Program-made: the position numbers and the translations under genes | Shown: one piece after another, positions 1 to 9,517 of the stretch | Position numbering within the stretch: the first letter of the stretch is position 1 | Layout: the number at the start of each line of letters is the position of its first letter | The notes under the pieces: model-generated | What the model was told of the DNA's origin: nothing | The model's database searches: none | What the model saw: the letters and a program-made list of their open reading frames with translations, nothing else | Source of the DNA: an uncultured cyanobacterium | GTDB taxonomy: Bacteria; Cyanobacteriota; Cyanobacteriia; Cyanobacteriales; Chroococcidiopsidaceae | Assembly: GCA_946221495.1 (NCBI GenBank) | Contig: CAMIFA010000001.1 | Span: 25,573-89,572, forward strand | Length of the DNA: 64,000 nucleotides | Reading direction: 5' to 3'

Positions 1-2163
1 TCGAGGTATAAGGATATCATCTGCATCTAAAGCATCTAGCATCACACCTAGATCCAGTTCAAAAACATAAACTGCATCAGGTAAGCTTTTTTGTTGACGT
101 AACTCGGGATGCAATTGCCCAAAGGTTCCTAACCGATTGCCCTGCAACCATAAAGAAGCTGTACGCCCTGGATGCAACCGCAAATCTTGACTACTTGGTT
201 GATACTCAACGCTCAAGCTCAGGCGCTGAAATACACTTTCTAAGACACCCTTAGCTTCAAACCAAGTTAGCGGCTGATCGCGTCCGGCTTTTGTCCACTT
301 GCCTACAGTTGGATCACCACCAATTATCCCTGCTAAGGCATCCGCTTCTGCTAGACCTTCTTCTTCTTGCCAGAATATTCGCCCGATTTCAAATCCGTTT
401 AAAGCACCGTTTCCCTGTTCTAAATTGTACTGGAAGGCATCAATCAAACCAGATATTAAATCTGTTCTCAGTGCGGAGTATTCTGTAAATAAAGGATTTG
501 CTAATACTACCTGCCTTGCTTCTCCTGGCTTTACTAAAGAGTAGTGCATTAATTCTGTTAAGCCTGCTCCTCGGAAAGCTGATCGTAATCGACGCGATAG
601 CTGCTGTTCCGAGGAAAGATAACCAGCTTCTGTTTTATCCGGGAGCGTGTCACAAAACTTGTCATAGCCGTAGACACGCGAAATTTCTTCAATCAAGTCA
701 ATTTCTCGCTCTAAGTCCCGATGGCGATAAGTTGGTACTGTTACCTGCAAAACCCGTTTTTCTAAATCTGGTGTTACTTGACATCCTAGAGCCGTCAGAA
801 TTGGTTGTACATCTTCAGCTTGCAGTTCTCCGGTTGTGTCTCCCAAATCTATTGGTCCTAAAAGTGCGTTAACTCGATTTAGGCGTAATTGGATTGAGCG
901 TGTTAGTGCTTCTAAGTTAGGTCTAGTATCAGCAACAACTTGATCGGTAACAATTCCGCCAGCTAGCTGTTGCAGCAGTGTCAAAGCACAGCGACAAGCT
1001 ATTTCCAATTCCGCAGAATTAACACCGCGCTCGTATCTAGCAGATGCTTCTGTGCGTAAACCCAAGCTCCGCGCTGAACGGCGGATAGCAACTGCATCAA
1101 ACAATGCCGCTTCTAGAACTAAGCTTTGAGTGTCTTGATGAACTTCGGTTTTCTCACCTCCCATGACTCCAGCTAAAGCCACTGGTTGATCGTTGGCGGT
1201 AATTAGTAGGGTTTGTGTTGTTAAGGTGCGTGTCTGACTATCTAAGGTCTTAAGGGATTCTTGAGGTTGGGCAAAACAGACACCAATTGTGAGTTGATCG
1301 CCACCAGCTACAGCTTGCAAGCGATCGCGGTCAAAGGCGTGTAATGGCTGCCCCCACTCCAGCAAAATATAGTTGGTAATATCAACTACATTATTAATCG
1401 GTCGCACTCCAGCTGCTTGTAAGCGCTGTTGTAACCAATCCGGAGAAGAATTAATTTTGATTTGCTCAACTACAGTACCAATGTAAGCGGGACAAGCTTG
1501 CGGTTGAGAAATTTTTAACCCTAGAGTATTTCCTTTATTTGCCATAGGTATCTCACCTGGTTCTGGCAGTCTCAAAGTTGCCCCAGTCAGTGCTGCTACT
1601 TCCCGCGCTATGCCTACCATGCTTAAAGCATCAGCCCGATTTGCCGTTGCCGTCACATCTAAAATTACATCATCTAAGTTCAATAAAGGTCGAGCATCAC
1701 TACCTACCTTTAAGCGCGAGGAGTTATCTTCAGTTGCCTCTGCAAAAATATGAATTCCGGCTGATTCTTTAGCCAAACCTAGTTCTGCCAAAGAACAAAT
1801 CATACCTTCGGAACGAACACCGCGCAGTTTTGCAGGGCGAATCTTGAGGTCAACTTTGGGTAGGTAAGTATTTACGGTTGCTACTGGTACATAAATATCA
1901 GCGCGGACGTTGGCAGCGCCACAAACAATGTTCAATGGTTGAGAGTCAGTTGCCCCAATATCAACTTTAGTGACACTTAATTTATCCGCGTTGGGATGGG
2001 GTTGACACTCCAGCACTTTTCCCACAACAACACCCGATGCCCAGGTACGGCGGTCTTCAATGTCTTCTACCTCAAATCCAGCTAGTGTCAGTGTTTGAGC
2101 TAATTCTTCTGGAGTGAGTGTTAAATCAACCAGTTCCCGCAACCAGTTAAGAGAGATACGCAT
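1..2163 (-). CDS. pheT: Phenylalanyl-tRNA synthetase beta subunit (3' end outside the window)
   Basis: Minus-strand reading gives about 721 residues from the ATG at 2163 to the window edge, so roughly the last 90 residues of an ~810-residue protein are missing. It starts MRISLNWLRELVDL, typical of PheT. An EMAP/tRNA-binding-like domain follows at about residues 40-150 (GKVLECQPHPNADKL), then the B3/4 and B5 regions and the catalytic-like core (YERGVN, EEISRVYGYDKF, LHPGRTA). PheT pairs with PheS to charge tRNA-Phe in the cytoplasm. The C-terminal anticodon-binding domain should lie to the left of the window. The start is supported by the conserved N-terminus. No pheS is visible, as is usual in cyanobacteria where the two genes are often apart. 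Confidence 0.96.
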   Translation of the reverse strand, partial: MRISLNWLRELVDLTLTPEELAQTLTLAGFEVEDIEDRRTWASGVVVGKVLECQPHPNADKLSVTKVDIGATDSQPLNIVCGAANVRADIYVPVATVNTYLPKVDLKIRPAKLRGVRSEGMICSLAELGLAKESAGIHIFAEATEDNSSRLKVGSDARPLLNLDDVILDVTATANRADALSMVGIAREVAALTGATLRLPEPGEIPMANKGNTLGLKISQPQACPAYIGTVVEQIKINSSPDWLQQRLQAAGVRPINNVVDITNYILLEWGQPLHAFDRDRLQAVAGGDQLTIGVCFAQPQESLKTLDSQTRTLTTQTLLITANDQPVALAGVMGGEKTEVHQDTQSLVLEAALFDAVAIRRSARSLGLRTEASARYERGVNSAELEIACRCALTLLQQLAGGIVTDQVVADTRPNLEALTRSIQLRLNRVNALLGPIDLGDTTGELQAEDVQPILTALGCQVTPDLEKRVLQVTVPTYRHRDLEREIDLIEEISRVYGYDKFCDTLPDKTEAGYLSSEQQLSRRLRSAFRGAGLTELMHYSLVKPGEARQVVLANPLFTEYSALRTDLISGLIDAFQYNLEQGNGALNGFEIGRIFWQEEEGLAEADALAGIIGGDPTVGKWTKAGRDQPLTWFEAKGVLESVFQRLSLSVEYQPSSQDLRLHPGRTASLWLQGNRLGTFGQLHPELRQQKSLPDAVYVFELDLGVMLDALDADDILIPR

Positions 2164-2359
2164 GAAGTGTGCTTGTTGTGATGTCAGCCAGACTATCTTA
2201 TCAAAACAAAGGCTAGGGAAAATTATGCTGCTTTGTTTAACTTTTGCTGATTGCCTGTGATTTCAGTAGAAACAACGAGGTGGTTGTTGCTGCTTGTCTC
2301 AATAATTAAGTCAGGGTGCGACTTGCTCCCAGTGATTCCCATAACGAGTTAAAGCTCTC

Positions 2360-3964
2360 ATGAGCCACTGCTTAAATCCCAATTGTCCCCATCCCGAAAA
2401 CCAAGGTAATGAACTTTGTGCAGCTTGTGGCTCCCGGCTACTGTTGCGCGATCGCTATCGTGTGAACAAAGCTTTAGCCCAAGGTGGCTTCGGAGCTACT
2501 TTTTTAGCTCAAGACGCAGGGTTGCCTGGTGAACCCAGTTGCGTAATCAAACAATTGCGCCCCTCGGCTAGCTCACCAGATGTTTTGCAGATGGCACGAA
2601 AACTATTTGAGCGAGAAGCCAAAACTCTTGGAAAAGTGGGCAATCATCCGCAAGTACCACGCCTATTAGATTACTTTGAAGACAATAATCAATTTTACTT
2701 AGTCCAAGAATATGTTAGTGGCTGGACGCTGCAACAGGAAATTAAACGTTCTGGTCCTGTTAGTGAAGCTGGAATCAAGCAATTCTTGAGTGAGATTATT
2801 CCTGTACTGCAATATATTCATAGTCAGCAGGTAATTCACCGAGACATTAAACCAGCAAACTTAATTCGCCGCTCTGAAGATCGTAAACTTGTTCTTATTG
2901 ACTTTGGCGCTGTTAAAGACCAAGTTACTCAAACATCGACGAGTCAATCAGAAAACACAGCCTTAACTGCCTTCGCTGTTGGAACTCCTGGTTTTGCACC
3001 TCCAGAGCAGCTTGCTATGCGCCCTGTCTACGCTAGTGATATCTATGCGGTGGGAGTAACGTGCATCTACCTCCTAACTGGTAAAACTCCTAAAGACCTG
3101 GAATACAATTCTTTAACTGGTGAGGTGATGTGGGAAAATAAAGTCCAGATCAGCGCTCACTTACGGGACGTTTTGAAGAAAATGCTTGAGGGTTCAGTAC
3201 GACATCGTTACCAGTCGGCTGACGAAGTTCTCAAAGCTCTGGAGATGGAACCCTATCTAGAGAGTCTCGCTAAGAGTATGGCGAATCAACCTTCTGGTAC
3301 TCAAAAGCGACTTGGCAACCGGACTCAAGCTGCAACTGTTAATCCCCCTAGTAGCCCTCCAAGCGCTCCCTCTGGTAAGTCTTTCGCAGAAGTGGCAGCA
3401 GCAATTCGGGCGCGACGAGCCGCAGAAGCAACTAATGTTCAAGCAGGGGTAGCAAACCCAGTGGCAACTAAACCAGCTATGGCAACGGCGTTAAAAACTC
3501 CCCCACTAGGTCAAAAGCCGAAAGCACCGCGTAAATTAGATGCTGTTAGTTTACTGACGGCATATCTCAAGGGTAGACGCGATTTTGCTTTGCATGACTT
3601 GAGTATGCTTGACCTCCAAAAGGTTGATTTATCGAATGTGAATTTCCGTTCTGCCAAACTAGATAGAACAAATTTCCAAAAAGCTAATTTAGCAAATAGT
3701 GATTTTAGTCGCGCTAGTCTGAAGCGGGCAAATTTGCGGGAAGTAAATTTAAGTAAGGCTTATTTAAATCATGCTGATTTAGAAGGCGTAGATTTAAGAG
3801 GAGCAGACCTCACTCAAGCAGACCTTAGTGATGCCAATCTTAAGGGAGTTAATTTGTGTGGAGCTAATCTTACTGGCGCAAAAATTTCCGAGGATAATTT
3901 AGCACAAGCTAAGACTAATTGGATGACAGTGCTACCTAGCGGCAAGCGAGGTTTATTTAAGTAG
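2360..3964 (+). CDS. spkB: Ser/Thr protein kinase with N-terminal Cys motif and pentapeptide repeats (SpkB type)
   Basis: 534 residues. Four cysteines at 4, 9, 20 and 23 form a zinc-ribbon-like or redox motif. A Hanks-type kinase domain follows (about 33-305) with glycine loop AQGGFGATF, the ATP lysine in CVIKQL, HRDIKPAN near 160 and DFG near 180, so it should be active. A low-complexity linker leads to tandem pentapeptide repeats (A[DN]LxxA pattern) from about 405 to 520. This order, Cys motif then kinase then pentapeptides, matches SpkB of Synechocystis, which is tied to oxidative stress. It stands alone, divergent from pheT and convergent with psaB. No transmembrane segment is evident. 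The symbol rests on architecture only. Confidence 0.85.
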   Translation: MSHCLNPNCPHPENQGNELCAACGSRLLLRDRYRVNKALAQGGFGATFLAQDAGLPGEPSCVIKQLRPSASSPDVLQMARKLFEREAKTLGKVGNHPQVPRLLDYFEDNNQFYLVQEYVSGWTLQQEIKRSGPVSEAGIKQFLSEIIPVLQYIHSQQVIHRDIKPANLIRRSEDRKLVLIDFGAVKDQVTQTSTSQSENTALTAFAVGTPGFAPPEQLAMRPVYASDIYAVGVTCIYLLTGKTPKDLEYNSLTGEVMWENKVQISAHLRDVLKKMLEGSVRHRYQSADEVLKALEMEPYLESLAKSMANQPSGTQKRLGNRTQAATVNPPSSPPSAPSGKSFAEVAAAIRARRAAEATNVQAGVANPVATKPAMATALKTPPLGQKPKAPRKLDAVSLLTAYLKGRRDFALHDLSMLDLQKVDLSNVNFRSAKLDRTNFQKANLANSDFSRASLKRANLREVNLSKAYLNHADLEGVDLRGADLTQADLSDANLKGVNLCGANLTGAKISEDNLAQAKTNWMTVLPSGKRGLFK

Positions 3965-4343
3965 TTATAGGACTTTTAAGCCAATAGTTTCAATAATTAA
4001 AGTAAATCTAAGAACTCGATGAATTTCTGCAACTAAGTAGTCTCAAATACTAGGTTCGCTGCAACGCTGGGTATATTAGGACGTTCAACAAGGGATCTGC
4101 GATCGCACAGTTAATCTTGGCTTTACTGAAATTGAAAAATTTGAGATGAATCTTGACAATAATTGTGGTCTTTTAGGCAGTCTACTAAAGGAGTTATCAA
4201 AGGACAGACTAATAGTTACCTTCATAAAGTGATTACAACTCCAGAGATTAACTATCAAGAGGCTTCCCAATAATAAATCCCCTGCCCATAAGCAGGGGAT
4301 TTAATTTAGCTATCTACATACTGATTCAACTAACTAGGACATA
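3965..4343. other. Intergenic region between spkB and psaB
   Basis: Apart from the hairpin at 4275-4302, nothing recognisable is here. A short plus-strand open stretch ends TAA near 4273, but it has no plausible start or family resemblance and is not called. Confidence 0.5.
4275..4302 (-). terminator. Rho-independent terminator of psaA-psaB
   Basis: A perfect 11-bp stem, AAATCCCCTGC / GCAGGGGATTT, with a 6-nt loop lies 42 bp beyond the psaB stop. On the minus strand it is followed by ATTATT. It could also stop transcripts arriving from spkB. Confidence 0.88.
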
Positions 4344-6560
4344 TTAGCCGAATTTACCAGCAGTAGAGGCAATGAGGAAGGCGGCGTAGGTGAAGATATA
4401 GCCAACTGTGAAGTGAGCTAGACCAGTCGCCCAACCTTGAACGATGGACAGAGCTACAGGCTTATCCTTAAAGCGAACTAAGTTCGCCAATGGAGTCCGC
4501 TCGTGCGCCCAGACCAAAGTTTCAATCAACTCTTGCCAGTAACCTCTCCAAGAAATTAGGAACATGAATCCAGTTGCCCAAACTAGGTGTCCAAACAAGA
4601 ACATCCAAGACCAGACAGACAGGTTATTCACGCCGTAGGGGGTGTAGCCGTTGATTGTTTGAGCAGAGTACAACCAGAGGTAATCCCGCAGCCAGCCCAT
4701 GAGGTAAGTAGAAGACTCATTGAACTGCGCTACGTTGCCTTGCCACACACCTAGATGCTTCCAGTGCCAGTAGAAGGTGACCCAACCAAGGGTGTTAAGC
4801 ATCCAGAAGGTAGCGAGGAAGAACGACTGCTCCCAAGCGGAAGTTTGGCAAGTGCCGCTACGACCAGGACCATCACAAGGGAAGGTGAAGCCAAAGTCTT
4901 TCTTGTCGGGCATTAGCTTGGAACCGCGTGCATCTAAAGCACCCTTAACGCAAATCAGGACGGTAACGTGGATACCGAGCGCGAATGCGTGGTGTACCAG
5001 GAAGTCGCCAGGACCAATAGTTAAGAACAAGGAGTTGGTGGTGTTATTGATAGCATCCAACCAGCCTGGTAGATAGGGAGCACCAGCTAAGGAAGCAGCA
5101 CTATCCGGATTCGACAGCAGGGTGTTGAAGCCATACAAAGCTTTACCGTGAGAACTTTGGACAAACTGAGCAAACACTGGCTCAATCAGGATTTGCTTTT
5201 CGGGTGTACCGAAGGCAACTACAACGTCGTTGTGAACGTATAAGCCTAGAGTATGGAAGCCCAAGAACAGCGATACCCAGCTAAGGTGCGAGATGATCGC
5301 TTCTTTATGCTTCAGTACCCGATCCAGCACGTTACCTTTGTTTTGCTCAGGATCGTAGTCGCGCACCCAGAAGATTGCTGCATGAGCAAATGCTCCTACC
5401 ATTAAGAAGCCAGCGATGTACTGGTGGTGGGTATAGAGCGCTGCCTGGGTTGTGAAGTCCTGCCCGATGAATGCATAAGGAGGTAGGGCATACATATGCT
5501 GCGCTACGAGAGACAAAGCAGTCCCTAAAGCTGCCAGGTGTATAGACAACTGGAAGTGTAGCGAGTTGTTGTAGGTGTCGTACAAGCCTTGGTGAGGCAG
5601 GTTAAATTGCCCTTCAGTTTCAATGCCAAAGAAGTTTCTGGCATTCAGCATTTCTTTGATGCTGTGACCAATACCAAAGTTGGTGCGGTACTGGTGACCC
5701 GCAATGATGAAGATCACGGCGATCGCCAAGTGGTGGTGAGCCATATCTGTCAGCCACAGTGACTGAGTTTGCGGATGGAAACCACCTAAGAAGGTAAGAA
5801 TCGCATCTCCTGCACCTTGAGCCGTACCAAATACATGATCTGGTGTATCCGGATTAGCTGCGTAGACACCCCAGTTACCTGTGAAGAAGGGCTTTAATCC
5901 CTCTGGATGCGGCAGAGTGGTGAGGAAGTTGTCCCAACCTACGTGCTGTCCGCGAGATTCGGGGATAGCAACGTGAACTAAGTGACCTGTCCAAGCCAAA
6001 GAGCTAACACCAAATAAACCTGCTAGGTGGTGGTTTAACCGGGGTTCAGCACTTTTAAACCAGGCTAAACTGGGGCTGAACTTGGGTTGGAGGTGTAGCC
6101 AACCGGCGAATAAGAACAGTGCTGCTAGTAACAACAAAAACACTGAACCCATGTACAGGTCATTATTCGTCCGCATCCCAATGGTGTACCACCAGTGGTA
6201 AACACCAGAGTAAGCAATGTTGACCGGATAAGTTGCGCCTGCTTGTGTGAACGCATCTACGGCGGGTGCGCCAAAGTGCGGATCCCAAATAGCATGAGCA
6301 ATGGGACGGACATTTAAGGGATCTTTAATCCACTGTTGAAAGTTACCTTGCCAAGCAACGTGGAATAGGAGGCTGGAAGTCCACAGGAAAATAATTGCTA
6401 CATGACCAAAGTGAGTAGCGAAGATTCTTTGGTGAAGCTTCTCTTCGGTCATCCCGTCGTGGGTTTCAAAGTCGTTGCCTGTGGCTATCCCGTACCATAT
6501 TCGACGTGTTGTCGGGTCTTGAGCAAGGTCTTGACTAAATTTTGGAAATTTTGTTGCCAT
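4344..6560 (-). CDS. psaB: Photosystem I P700 apoprotein A2
   Basis: 738 residues, close to the usual PsaB length. It is a thylakoid membrane protein with 11 expected transmembrane helices that forms the reaction-centre heterodimer with PsaA and binds P700, antenna chlorophylls and carotenoids. It supplies half the ligands of the FX 4Fe-4S cluster through the loop FPCDGPGRSGTC. The N-terminus MATKFPKFSQDLAQDPTTRR and the C-terminus ending TAGKFG are canonical. It follows psaA after 84 bp, consistent with one dicistronic transcript ended by the hairpin at 4275-4302. Nothing suggests a far-red-light paralogue. Confidence 0.99.
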   Translation of the reverse strand: MATKFPKFSQDLAQDPTTRRIWYGIATGNDFETHDGMTEEKLHQRIFATHFGHVAIIFLWTSSLLFHVAWQGNFQQWIKDPLNVRPIAHAIWDPHFGAPAVDAFTQAGATYPVNIAYSGVYHWWYTIGMRTNNDLYMGSVFLLLLAALFLFAGWLHLQPKFSPSLAWFKSAEPRLNHHLAGLFGVSSLAWTGHLVHVAIPESRGQHVGWDNFLTTLPHPEGLKPFFTGNWGVYAANPDTPDHVFGTAQGAGDAILTFLGGFHPQTQSLWLTDMAHHHLAIAVIFIIAGHQYRTNFGIGHSIKEMLNARNFFGIETEGQFNLPHQGLYDTYNNSLHFQLSIHLAALGTALSLVAQHMYALPPYAFIGQDFTTQAALYTHHQYIAGFLMVGAFAHAAIFWVRDYDPEQNKGNVLDRVLKHKEAIISHLSWVSLFLGFHTLGLYVHNDVVVAFGTPEKQILIEPVFAQFVQSSHGKALYGFNTLLSNPDSAASLAGAPYLPGWLDAINNTTNSLFLTIGPGDFLVHHAFALGIHVTVLICVKGALDARGSKLMPDKKDFGFTFPCDGPGRSGTCQTSAWEQSFFLATFWMLNTLGWVTFYWHWKHLGVWQGNVAQFNESSTYLMGWLRDYLWLYSAQTINGYTPYGVNNLSVWSWMFLFGHLVWATGFMFLISWRGYWQELIETLVWAHERTPLANLVRFKDKPVALSIVQGWATGLAHFTVGYIFTYAAFLIASTAGKFG

Positions 6561-6644
6561 AGGTTTTGGTGAGTCGTCTTCCAGATAGCCGTCAGCTATT
6601 AGCCTCCAGCTTGTGACCGAGTGCTAACTACTGACAGCTGGATG

Positions 6645-8903
6645 CTAACCTACTGAAATGATGCGCGCCTCGAAGAACGCCCAGATAGTGACGATTGCTC
6701 CGAAGAGGAAATGAGCCGCCCCTACAGCCCGACCCTGAATAATACTCAGAGCGCGAGGCTGAATTGCTGGAGCAAAGTTCAGCTTGTTGTGCGCCCAAAC
6801 GATGGATTCAATCAATTCTTGCCAGTAGCCGCGACCACTAAATAAGAACATCAGGCTGAATGCCCAGACAAAGTGAGCGCCTAAGAAAATTAGACCGTAG
6901 GCTGCTAGCGGCGTACCGTAGGACTGAATTACCTGTACAGATTGAGCCCATTGGAAGTCACGTAACCAACCGTTGATAGTATTTGCACTTTGAGCAAAGT
7001 TACCACCAGTGATATGAGTTATGTTGCCCTCGGGATCTATAGTTCCCCAGACATCGGATTGCATTTTCCAACTAAAGTGGTAAACCGCGATCGCGATCGT
7101 GTTGAACATCCAGAATAGACCCAAGAATACGTGATCCCATCCAGATACTTGGCAAGTACCGCCACGACCTGGTCCATCACAAGGGAAGCGGAAGCCTAAG
7201 TTTGCTTTATCTGGAACTAACCGCGAACCACGGGCAAACAGAAAGCCTTTCAGCAGAATCAGAACGGTGACGTGAATTTGGAATGCATGAATATGGTGGA
7301 TCATAAAGTCCGCCGTACCCAGTGCCATCGGCATCATGGCAATTTTGCCACCCACCGCTACGACTCCACCGCCCCAAACGTAGCTAACAGGTTCCAGCTG
7401 ATTAGGAGCTGTTGTTCCGGGAGCTAGAGTTTGGATGTTCTGCACGAACTGAGCAAACACGGGCTGCAATTGAATCGCCGTATCCGAGAACATATCTTGG
7501 GGGCGACCCAAAGCTTGCATTGTGTCGTTGTGAATGTACAAACCAAAGCTGTGGAAGCCAAGGAACATACACAACCAGTTCAGGTGAGAGATGACCGCAT
7601 CTCGGTGACGCAGTAAGCGATCAATTAGGTTGTTTTGGTTCACAACCGGATCGTAATCCCGCACCATAAAGATCGCTCCGTGAGCCGCACCGCCGACGAT
7701 GCAGAAGCCGCCAATCCACATATGGTGGGTAAACATTGACAGCGAGGTGGCATAATCTACACCGATGTAGGGATACGGAGGCATCGCGTACATATGGTGC
7801 GCCACAATGATGCTCAAGGAACCTACCATTGCCAGGTTAACTGCTAACTGAGCGTGCCAGGATGTCGTCAGGTTCTCATAGATACCTTTATGACCTTCAC
7901 CTGTGAATGGACCTTTATGGTTCTCGAGAATTTCCCTAATGCTGTGACCGATACCCCAATTAGTACGGTACTGGTGACCTGCAATTAGGAAAAGCACTGC
8001 GATCGCCAAATGGTGGTGCGCTGTATCAGTAAGCCACAAGCTACCTGTTATCGGGTTTAAACCACCTTTGAACGTCAGAAAGTCAGAATACTGACCCCAG
8101 TTGAGCGTCCAGAACGGTGTTAAACCTTGGGCAAAACTCGGAAATAACTCCGTCATCAAGCTACTGTTCAAGATGAACTCTTGTGGCAGGGGAATATCTC
8201 CAGGAGCCACTCCAGCATCCAATAGCTTGTTAACCGGCAGAGCAACGTGAATTTGGTGACCTGCCCAAGATAAGCTTCCTAAGCCCAATAGCCCAGCTAA
8301 GTGGTGGTTCAGCATCGACTCCACGTTCTGGAACCATTCCAGTTTAGGAGCGCGCTTGTGATAGTGGAACCAGCCAGCAAACAGCATCAGAGCTGCTGCT
8401 ACTAGACCGCCAATGGCTGTGCAGTAAAGCTGGAATGAATTTGTAAAGCCAGCACCGCGCCAAACGTGAAATAAGCCAGAGGTAATTTGAATTCCGTGGA
8501 ATCCGCCTCCAACATCACCATTTAAAATGTCTTGACCAACAATTGGCCAAACGACTTGAGCACTAGGCTTGATACCTATGGGGTCGCTTAACCAAGCTTC
8601 ATAATTTGAAAACCGAGCGCCATGAAATTCCATCCCACTGATCCAAAGGAAGATCACAGCCAATTGACCGAAGTGGGCGGCAAATACCTTACGGGATACG
8701 TCTTCTAAGTCGCTCGTTTGACTATCAAAATCGTGGGCGAGAGCATGAAGGTTCCAAATCCATGCGGTGGTTTTGGGACCTCTAGCTAAGGTGCGGTCGA
8801 AATGACCTGGTTTAGCCCACAACTCAAACGAAGTGGGAACCGGATCTTGATCGACAACAACTCTTGCTTTTTTTTCCTCTCGCTCCGGAGGACTAATCGT
8901 CAT
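6645..8903 (-). CDS. psaA: Photosystem I P700 apoprotein A1
   Basis: 752 residues, matching the normal PsaA length. It is a reaction-centre subunit of photosystem I in the thylakoid membrane, partner of PsaB. It carries the FX cluster loop FPCDGPGRGGTC and the conserved histidine-rich helices (LNHHLAGLLG, DTAHHHLAIAV). The start MTISPPEREEKKARVVVDQD is the typical N-terminus, with AGGAG-like bases just upstream in the minus orientation. It is the first gene of the psaAB operon. A 614-bp non-coding stretch lies upstream and fits the long regulated leader known for psaAB. The two genes look like the ordinary housekeeping set. Confidence 0.99.
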   Translation of the reverse strand: MTISPPEREEKKARVVVDQDPVPTSFELWAKPGHFDRTLARGPKTTAWIWNLHALAHDFDSQTSDLEDVSRKVFAAHFGQLAVIFLWISGMEFHGARFSNYEAWLSDPIGIKPSAQVVWPIVGQDILNGDVGGGFHGIQITSGLFHVWRGAGFTNSFQLYCTAIGGLVAAALMLFAGWFHYHKRAPKLEWFQNVESMLNHHLAGLLGLGSLSWAGHQIHVALPVNKLLDAGVAPGDIPLPQEFILNSSLMTELFPSFAQGLTPFWTLNWGQYSDFLTFKGGLNPITGSLWLTDTAHHHLAIAVLFLIAGHQYRTNWGIGHSIREILENHKGPFTGEGHKGIYENLTTSWHAQLAVNLAMVGSLSIIVAHHMYAMPPYPYIGVDYATSLSMFTHHMWIGGFCIVGGAAHGAIFMVRDYDPVVNQNNLIDRLLRHRDAVISHLNWLCMFLGFHSFGLYIHNDTMQALGRPQDMFSDTAIQLQPVFAQFVQNIQTLAPGTTAPNQLEPVSYVWGGGVVAVGGKIAMMPMALGTADFMIHHIHAFQIHVTVLILLKGFLFARGSRLVPDKANLGFRFPCDGPGRGGTCQVSGWDHVFLGLFWMFNTIAIAVYHFSWKMQSDVWGTIDPEGNITHITGGNFAQSANTINGWLRDFQWAQSVQVIQSYGTPLAAYGLIFLGAHFVWAFSLMFLFSGRGYWQELIESIVWAHNKLNFAPAIQPRALSIIQGRAVGAAHFLFGAIVTIWAFFEARIISVG

Positions 8904-9517
8904 TCAGATTCTCCTCTCTAGACAAGGAACCAGAAATGTGGTAAATACCACCAGCAATCTTTGAACTGATTCAGTTTCTGTCGCTAATTTAGAACCGAAG
9001 TGACTCAGCAAAAAAGACCGCCTGTGGAAATTGCTATCTTCTGAAGAATTATAGAATCTTGTTTGTATAGATATTGGGCTTTTGTTAACAATAATTCAAG
9101 ATCGCTGAATAGTAAGTAGATTCTGAAACACAAGTTCAAACGACCTGGGGAAAAGTCAAGGGGTTATGCATAGAATTTACGAAAGTTAATATTTAGAAAA
9201 ACCAATGCATTTTTCTGGAAACTCAGGAATGTAGCTGTACTTTTTTGGCAGAATTGCGGTAATAAGCAGAACGCTCTGTAATACTGCCGTGCTAAGCTGC
9301 TAGCCTGAGAATTGGCATGAACTCAGATGAAGTTTAAAATTAATTAGCTAGCAAAAGAGCTGTATGCAGTTTTTGCTGCTCAAGCTATTTAAATAACCAT
9401 TAGGCGCGATCGCTTCTGTAAGTGCTAGATATCATGTGGCGAGGTCTACAGCGCTTAAAATCAAGTGAACAGCTTCAGTAGAAGACTTTAATGTCCTAGT
9501 TTTAGGAGTGTGACTGG
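8904..9517. promoter_or_regulatory. Upstream region of psaA (and of the divergent lipoprotein gene)
   Basis: A 614-bp AT-rich stretch without a supported gene lies between two divergent genes, so promoters for both must be here. I could not fix -10 or HLR1 elements by eye. A HIP1 octamer lies near 9405. The role is inferred from position. Confidence 0.5.

Noticed and set aside
4777..5076. A 99-codon plus-strand open frame opposite psaB
   Set aside because: It is antisense to a highly conserved gene and its sequence follows from psaB codon bias; no family match or ribosome-binding site.
4344..8903. Far-red-light (FaRLiP) versions of psaA-psaB
   Set aside because: Lengths and signature loops are those of the ordinary genes, and no other far-red cluster genes are near.
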